Shown here one piece after another: positions 13,764 through 18,188 of a DNA stretch of 18,188 bases. The notes under the pieces are model-generated. The model had not been told where the DNA came from. It made no database searches and saw nothing but the letters and a program-made list of their open reading frames with translations. Each line of letters starts with the position of its first letter. Position 1 is the first letter of the stretch. Both the position numbers and the translations under genes were made by a program. The stretch is taken from NCBI GenBank assembly GCA_945786935.1, contig CALZFY010000050.1, positions 1 to 18,188 on the forward strand, given 5' to 3'. The stretch comes from HGM12587 sp945786935. Its GTDB lineage: Bacteria > Bacillota > Clostridia > Lachnospirales > Lachnospiraceae.

Positions 13764-16396
13764 GTGATACTGAACAGGTAGGAAAGGAAGGTAAAAGTTT
13801 GAAACAATATATTGTAACAGGAATGAGCTGTGCCGCCTGCAGTGCCAGAATAGAAAAGTCCGTGAGCCGGGTGCCTGGAGTTACTTCATGTTCTGTGAGT
13901 CTTCTGACAAATTCTATGGGTGTGGAAGGCAGTGCATCTGCGGAAGATATCATTCGGGCGGTAGAGGAAGCAGGTTACGGTGCCAGTCTGAAAGGTACAG
14001 GTGAAAAAAACAGGAATGCGGATCTTACTGCTCAGGAAGAAATGTTAAAAGATACGGAAACACCTGCTTTGAAAAGGCGTTTGCTTACTTCTCTTGGGTT
14101 TTTAATTGTATTAATGTATTTTTCCATGGGACATATGATGTGGGGCTGGCCCTTGCCGGCATTCATGGCAGAAAATCATGTGGCTATGGGAATTTTGCAG
14201 CTGCTGTTAACCGCCATCATTATGGTGATCAACCAGAAATTCTTTATCAGCGGATTTAAGAGCCTGTGGAAAAGATCCCCCAATATGGATACCCTGGTAG
14301 CTCTCGGTTCAGCAGCTGCATTTGTGTATAGTACAGCTGCATTATTTGCCATGACAGATGCCCAGATGAAGGGTGATGGTACTCTTGTCATACACTTCAT
14401 GCATGAATTTTACTTTGAATCGGCAGCCATGATTCTGACATTGATCACTGTGGGAAAAATGTTGGAAGCCGGCTCCAAAGGTAAAACAACCGATGCATTA
14501 AAAGGACTGATGAAGCTTGCGCCCAAAACAGCGGTGCTGGTGCGAGACGGTATGGAAGAGGAGGTTCCTATCGATGAAGTTGGTATCGGGGACATTTTTA
14601 TTGTGCGTCCGGGAGAAAATATTCCGGTGGACGGTACTATTATAGAAGGAATGACTGCGGTAAATGAGTCTGCTCTTACCGGAGAAAGTATTCCTGTGGA
14701 TAAAAATCCCGGAGATTCTGTATCTGCAGCTACCATCAATCAGTCAGGATTTATCAAATGTGAGGCGAAAAGAGTCGGAGAAGATACGACATTAAGCCAT
14801 ATTATCCAGATGGTCAGTGATGCGGCAGCTACGAAGGCACCCATTGGTAAAGTGGCTGATAAAGTATCCGGAATTTTTGTTCCCACAGTCATCGGTATTG
14901 CCCTCATCACCATGGCAATATGGCTTTTGAATGGACATTCCATCGGCTATGCACTGGCAAGAGGAATCTCTGTACTTGTGATCAGCTGTCCCTGTGCTTT
15001 GGGACTGGCAACGCCGGTTGCTATTATGGTAGGAAATGGAATCGGTGCCAAAAACGGCATCATGTTTAAGACGGCAGCTTCCCTGGAAGAGACCGGGAAG
15101 ATCGATATTGTAGCGCTGGATAAGACCGGAACCATTACAAACGGTGAACCGAAGGTGACAGATCTTTGGACACCGGAAGGAATAGACAAAGAACAGCTTC
15201 TGAAGGTAGCCTGTGCACTTGAGAAACGTAGTGAACATCCGCTGGCTAAGGCCGTAGTTGCCTATGGAAAGGAATTAAATAAAGATTTTGAAAATCCGGA
15301 AGTTTTGGAGTTTCAGATATTGCCCGGAAATGGTCTGGAGGGTAAGATAGAAGGAAAGAAAGCCGTCGGCGGAAGCTTTTCCTATATGGAAAGAACGATT
15401 TCCATGCCTCAAACTGCCAGAGATTTGTATGAAAAATATGCAAATGAAGGAAAGACACCGCTTTTCTTTGCGTGGGATGGCACATTTCTTGGAATCCTTG
15501 CTGTAGCAGATACCATGAAGGAAGGAAGTGCAGAAGCCATCAGACAGCTGGAATCCATGGGAATCCATGTGATCATGCTCACAGGGGATAACGAAAAGAC
15601 AGCTGCTGCCATCGGAAAGCAGGCAGGTGTGAATGAAGTGATTGCCGGTGTACTTCCTGATGGAAAAGAAATGGTGATCCGTAAATTGATGGAACATGGA
15701 AAGGTTGCTATGGTAGGAGATGGTATGAACGATGCTCCGGCACTGACACGAGCCAATATCGGGATTGCCATTGGAGCGGGTACGGATATTGCCATTGATG
15801 CGGCAGATGTGGTTTTGATGAAAAACAGTCTGCTGGATGTACCGGCAGCCATCAGGCTTAGCAGAAACACGCTGAAGAACATTCATCAGAATCTGTTTTG
15901 GGCATTTTTCTATAATTCCCTTGGAATTCCGTTGGCCGCAGGACTTTTCATACCATTGCTTCATTGGGAACTAAATCCTATGTTTGGAGCAGCGGCTATG
16001 AGCCTTTCCAGCTTTTGTGTCGTAACCAATGCATTGAGGCTTAATTTTGTAAACATTTATGACACTTCAAAAGACAAAATGCGTAAGAGACATAACCAAA
16101 TCAAAGGAAATGTATCTGTAAATGCAGATATTTCTGATAATCATCAGGCATGTGAAAACACATGCAATATTAAGGAGGAAAACACCATGGAAAAAACAAT
16201 GAAGATCGAAGGAATGATGTGTCCGCATTGTGAGGCAAGAGTCAAAAAGACTCTGGAAGATATGGCTCAGGTGACAGAAGCCGTTGTCAGCCATACAGAA
16301 GGAACTGCAGTTGTGAAGCTGTCGGAAGCTGTGGAGGATGAAGTTCTCAAAAAAATGATCGAAGAGCAGGGATATAAAGTACTGGATATTCAGTAG
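13760..16396 (+). CDS. copA: CopA, Cu(I)-exporting P1B-type ATPase with C-terminal chaperone domain
   Basis: An 878-residue copper pump. An N-terminal metal-binding domain has C24-A-A-C27; the membrane CPC is C410-P-C412, the phosphorylated aspartate is D454 in DKTGT, and SEHPLA, TGDN and GDGMNDAP complete the ATPase core. After the last membrane segment a polar linker of about 50 residues with HQACENTC leads into a second metal-binding domain (residues 810-878, C821-P-H-C824), equivalent to a CopZ chaperone. A perfect AAGGAGG plus ATG precede that domain in frame. The start is a near tie: ATG 13760 overlaps the csoR stop (ATGA), while TTG 13799, 7 bases after AGGAAGG, gives the usual M-K-Q-Y-x-V-T-G-M-S-C start. 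Induced with csoR. Confidence 0.95.
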   Translation: MSDTEQVGKEGKSLKQYIVTGMSCAACSARIEKSVSRVPGVTSCSVSLLTNSMGVEGSASAEDIIRAVEEAGYGASLKGTGEKNRNADLTAQEEMLKDTETPALKRRLLTSLGFLIVLMYFSMGHMMWGWPLPAFMAENHVAMGILQLLLTAIIMVINQKFFISGFKSLWKRSPNMDTLVALGSAAAFVYSTAALFAMTDAQMKGDGTLVIHFMHEFYFESAAMILTLITVGKMLEAGSKGKTTDALKGLMKLAPKTAVLVRDGMEEEVPIDEVGIGDIFIVRPGENIPVDGTIIEGMTAVNESALTGESIPVDKNPGDSVSAATINQSGFIKCEAKRVGEDTTLSHIIQMVSDAAATKAPIGKVADKVSGIFVPTVIGIALITMAIWLLNGHSIGYALARGISVLVISCPCALGLATPVAIMVGNGIGAKNGIMFKTAASLEETGKIDIVALDKTGTITNGEPKVTDLWTPEGIDKEQLLKVACALEKRSEHPLAKAVVAYGKELNKDFENPEVLEFQILPGNGLEGKIEGKKAVGGSFSYMERTISMPQTARDLYEKYANEGKTPLFFAWDGTFLGILAVADTMKEGSAEAIRQLESMGIHVIMLTGDNEKTAAAIGKQAGVNEVIAGVLPDGKEMVIRKLMEHGKVAMVGDGMNDAPALTRANIGIAIGAGTDIAIDAADVVLMKNSLLDVPAAIRLSRNTLKNIHQNLFWAFFYNSLGIPLAAGLFIPLLHWELNPMFGAAAMSLSSFCVVTNALRLNFVNIYDTSKDKMRKRHNQIKGNVSVNADISDNHQACENTCNIKEENTMEKTMKIEGMMCPHCEARVKKTLEDMAQVTEAVVSHTEGTAVVKLSEAVEDEVLKKMIEEQGYKVLDIQ
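16172..16189 (+). promoter_or_regulatory. Internal ribosome binding site at the CopA/CopZ border
   Basis: AAGGAGG (16172-16178), 8 bases, then ATG 16187, codon 810 of copA. The spacing is ideal. A TAA in another frame (16171-16173) overlaps the site, as is common where one gene ends and the next begins. Confidence 0.75.
16187..16396 (+). CDS. copZ: Possible free CopZ-like copper chaperone from an internal start
   Basis: Translation from ATG 16187 would give a 69-residue heavy-metal-associated protein with the Cu(I)-binding pair C12-P-H-C15 after KIEGMMCPHC, the full beta-alpha-beta-beta-alpha-beta length of a CopZ. Such chaperones carry Cu(I) to CopA and CsoR. Precedent exists for one copA gene giving both pump and chaperone: in E. 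coli a frameshift yields a short chaperone from the N-terminal domain. Here the means would be internal initiation at the C-terminus. Separate expression is inferred only from the ribosome binding site. Confidence 0.5.
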   Translation: MEKTMKIEGMMCPHCEARVKKTLEDMAQVTEAVVSHTEGTAVVKLSEAVEDEVLKKMIEEQGYKVLDIQ

Positions 16397-16421
16397 GTTT
16401 TAGAATTGAGGTAGCAGGGAA

Positions 16422-17882
16422 ATGAAACATTCTTTTCGCAGGCAGCTGACTGTCATTTTTACGGCAGTTATGGCAGGAACACTTTTTTTAATATTTTTCG
16501 GGGGACTTGTTTTTCTGGAAAGATACTATATCCATGATAAGAAGAATCAGGTCATGGAAGCCTATGAAAAAATGAATACAGCTGCCAGGGAAGATGCCCT
16601 GTACTCTGATGAGTTTTATGAAAGTCTTCAAAGCTTCAGTACCACGGACAATATTTCTCTGATCGTCATGGGAACAGATCTGAGAATCAAAATCTATTCG
16701 ACCAGGGACAAAGAAAAGCTGAAATTCCAGCTTTGGAATTATATTTTTGATCAGGAATCAGTAGAACCGGTGAAAATTTTAGAAGAACAGCCCAGGTATG
16801 TGGTAAGACAGAGTCTGGAGCGAATGAATGGAACGGAGTATCTGGAAATGATCGGTACTCTTGACAGTGGTGATTATTTTATTATGAGAACACCGCTGGA
16901 AAGTATCCGGGACAGTGTGATGCTGGCGAACCGATTTTATTTGTGTATCGGTGCCGTAGCCATCGTACTTAGTGGGATGATCATCTACTTTTTCAGCCGA
17001 AAGGTGACAAAGCCCATTCTGGAGCTTGCGGATATTTCCAGGAGAATGACAGCTTTGGATTTTGATGCAAAATTCGAGACAAAAGGGGAGAATGAGATCG
17101 ACATTCTGGGTGAACACATGAACCAGCTGTCAAGGACACTGGAAGAAACCATTTCAGAATTAAAGACTGCCAATAATGAACTTCGAAGGGATATTGAGCA
17201 AAAAGAAAAGATCGATGCAATGCGAAAAGAATTTCTTTCCAATGTGTCTCATGAATTGAAGACTCCGTTGGCTTTGATCCAGGGATATGCAGAAGGACTG
17301 AAGGATGGCATCAGCGACGATGCACAAAGCCGGGAGTACTACTGTGAGGTCATCATGGACGAGGCACAGAAAATGAATACGATGGTAAAAAAGCTGCTGA
17401 CGCTCAATGAAGTAGAATTTGGTCAGGACACAGTTTCCATGGAACGCTTCAATATGGCGGAACTCATTGAAGGTGTGGCACAATCCTGTTCCCTTCTTGT
17501 ACAGCAAAAAGAAGGAAAGCTTAGATTAAAATTAGAGAATCCTCTCTATGTGTGGTCTGATGAATTAAAAATAGAAGAAGTTCTTACGAATTATATCAGT
17601 AATGCATGTAATCATTTGGATGGGGAAAGGGTTGTAGAAATCAAGGCTGAACAGAAAAATGAAAAGGTAAGGGTCAGTGTATTTAACACGGGAAATCAGA
17701 TTCCGGGGGAAGACCTGGAACGTATCTGGGATAAATTCTATAAGGTAGATAAGGCTCACACAAGAGAATATGGTGGAAGCGGTATCGGACTTTCTATCGT
17801 AAAAGCTATCATGGAGTCGGTAGGCGGAGCCTATGGCGTGAATAATTATCAAAATGGCGTCGAATTTTGGATTGAATTGTAA
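16422..17882 (+). CDS. Membrane sensor histidine kinase without an adjacent response regulator
   Basis: A 486-residue kinase: membrane segment 1 (about 8-31), an extracytoplasmic sensor region (32-170) with no recognised fold or metal-rich motif, membrane segment 2 (about 173-193), HAMP (about 192-245), a dimerisation domain with phospho-acceptor H277 in SNVSHELKTPLALIQGYAEGL's first half, and an ATPase domain with N-box N390/N394, a G1 block of form NTGN instead of D-x-G, and GGSGIGLSIV for G2. ATG 16422 follows GAGGT by 8 bases. It begins 25 bases after copA with no terminator, so it is probably transcribed with the copper genes, but nothing in its sensor shows that it detects copper. The only response regulator in the window is at 2312-2980. 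Confidence 0.93.
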   Translation: MKHSFRRQLTVIFTAVMAGTLFLIFFGGLVFLERYYIHDKKNQVMEAYEKMNTAAREDALYSDEFYESLQSFSTTDNISLIVMGTDLRIKIYSTRDKEKLKFQLWNYIFDQESVEPVKILEEQPRYVVRQSLERMNGTEYLEMIGTLDSGDYFIMRTPLESIRDSVMLANRFYLCIGAVAIVLSGMIIYFFSRKVTKPILELADISRRMTALDFDAKFETKGENEIDILGEHMNQLSRTLEETISELKTANNELRRDIEQKEKIDAMRKEFLSNVSHELKTPLALIQGYAEGLKDGISDDAQSREYYCEVIMDEAQKMNTMVKKLLTLNEVEFGQDTVSMERFNMAELIEGVAQSCSLLVQQKEGKLRLKLENPLYVWSDELKIEEVLTNYISNACNHLDGERVVEIKAEQKNEKVRVSVFNTGNQIPGEDLERIWDKFYKVDKAHTREYGGSGIGLSIVKAIMESVGGAYGVNNYQNGVEFWIEL

Positions 17883-17904
17883 AAAAGTATGTTAATTGAT
17901 GGAG

Positions 17905-17938
17905 AAAAGGCAGAGTTTTTGTGAACTTTGCCTTTTTT
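17905..17938 (+). terminator. Terminator after the histidine kinase
   Basis: AAAAGGCAGAGTT (17905-17917) pairs with AACTTTGCCTTTT (17924-17936), including one G-T, around a short T-rich loop; the right arm runs into a T tract ending at 17938. It closes the copper/kinase transcript before the rRNA-type promoters. Confidence 0.85.
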
Positions 17939-17949
17939 GAAATTTGTGG

Positions 17950-17978
17950 TTGACTTTTGCAGAAAGAAAAGGTATATT
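17950..17978 (+). promoter_or_regulatory. Upstream tandem promoter (rrn P1-like)
   Basis: TTGACT (17950-17955), a 17-base spacer and TATATT (17973-17978). The start of the transcript would form a short hairpin, GTTGTC/GACAAC (17986-18002). It is the first of two promoters in tandem before the conserved leader. Confidence 0.7.
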
Positions 17979-18068
17979 ATCACATGTTGTCGCTAAGACA
18001 ACTTAAAACAACTGACAATTTATGAAACGCCTTCTTCGAAAGAGCAAAAAATAAATTAAAAAAAGTTG

Positions 18069-18097
18069 TTGACAAACATCGACAGATGTGATAAATT
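18069..18097 (+). promoter_or_regulatory. Downstream tandem promoter (rrn P2-like)
   Basis: Perfect TTGACA (18069-18074), a 17-base spacer and TAAATT (18092-18097), 119 bases after the first promoter. It follows an A/T-rich stretch (18045-18068) that could act as an UP element. Confidence 0.72.
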
Positions 18098-18188
18098 AAT
18101 CAAGCTGACGCGTGAGAGAAAGCAAAACAAAACAACATGAACATTGATAACTAAACAGTAAAAACCAGTTTTGATCAAAAGATTAAAA
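18098..18188 (+). other. Probable leader of an rRNA operon, 16S gene just beyond the window
   Basis: The segment ACATTGATAACTAAACAGTA (18141-18160) resembles the short conserved leader sequence that precedes 16S (and 23S) genes in many Clostridia. No ribosome binding site or reading frame follows, and the tandem strong promoters fit an rRNA operon. A perfect palindrome, TTTTGATCAAAA (18169-18180), lies near the right edge and may belong to the processing stem around 16S. The 16S sequence itself is not in the window, so the call is inferred. Confidence 0.6.

Noticed and set aside
15275..15964. Minus-strand open frame (229 codons) opposite copA
   Set aside because: Opposite the conserved ATPase core and without a start signal.
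1..18188. CRISPR array, insertion sequence, integrase, tRNA, riboswitch
   Set aside because: No spaced direct repeats, transposase or integrase motifs, cloverleaf-like sequences or recognisable riboswitch cores were seen on reading either strand.

Overview
The window looks like a chromosomal segment of a strictly anaerobic Clostridia, most likely a Lachnospiraceae gut bacterium. This rests on AAGGAGG-type ribosome binding sites, protein families typical of that group (rubrerythrin, [FeFe]-hydrogenase, a V4R/diguanylate cyclase pair), and a right edge that resembles the leader of a clostridial rRNA operon. No insertion sequence, phage gene, CRISPR array or tRNA was seen.

Layout. 1-749: the end of an unrecognised gene and a GtrA-like membrane protein, closed by a strong terminator. 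893-2980: a MATE efflux pump and an OmpR-type response regulator with no kinase beside it. 3027-3233 (minus): a small XRE regulator that shares a terminator with the response regulator. 3468-5289: a V4R-domain protein overlapping a soluble HAMP-PAS-GGDEF diguanylate cyclase, behind a near-consensus promoter. 5395-10990 (minus): hydE, hydG and hydF, which build the H-cluster of [FeFe]-hydrogenase, followed by a membrane-anchored metallophosphoesterase. 11191-13242: an [FeFe]-hydrogenase fused in frame to a rubrerythrin, transcribed divergently from hydE. 13455-17882: a copper operon (csoR, then copA carrying a C-terminal CopZ-like chaperone domain), followed 25 bases later by a sensor histidine kinase with no response regulator beside it. 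17883-18188: a terminator, two tandem promoters and what appears to be the leader of an rRNA operon lying just outside the window.

How the parts fit. HydE, HydF and HydG mature the hydrogenase encoded across the divergent promoter. The hydrogenase is joined to a rubredoxin/diiron/rubredoxin peroxidase module, which suggests a link between H2 metabolism and removal of peroxide or oxygen. CsoR should repress its own promoter until Cu(I) rises, then release CopA and the chaperone.

Main curiosities. Two genes here (hydrogenase-rubrerythrin and copA-copZ) are in-frame fusions that keep a perfect AAGGAGG site and an ATG at the domain border, so each may yield both a fusion and a free C-terminal protein. 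An orphan response regulator (2312-2980) and an orphan histidine kinase (16422-17882) flank a 13.4-kb block and may be a split pair. Sampled lines suggest the hydrogenase/maturase block is richer in G+C than its flanks.
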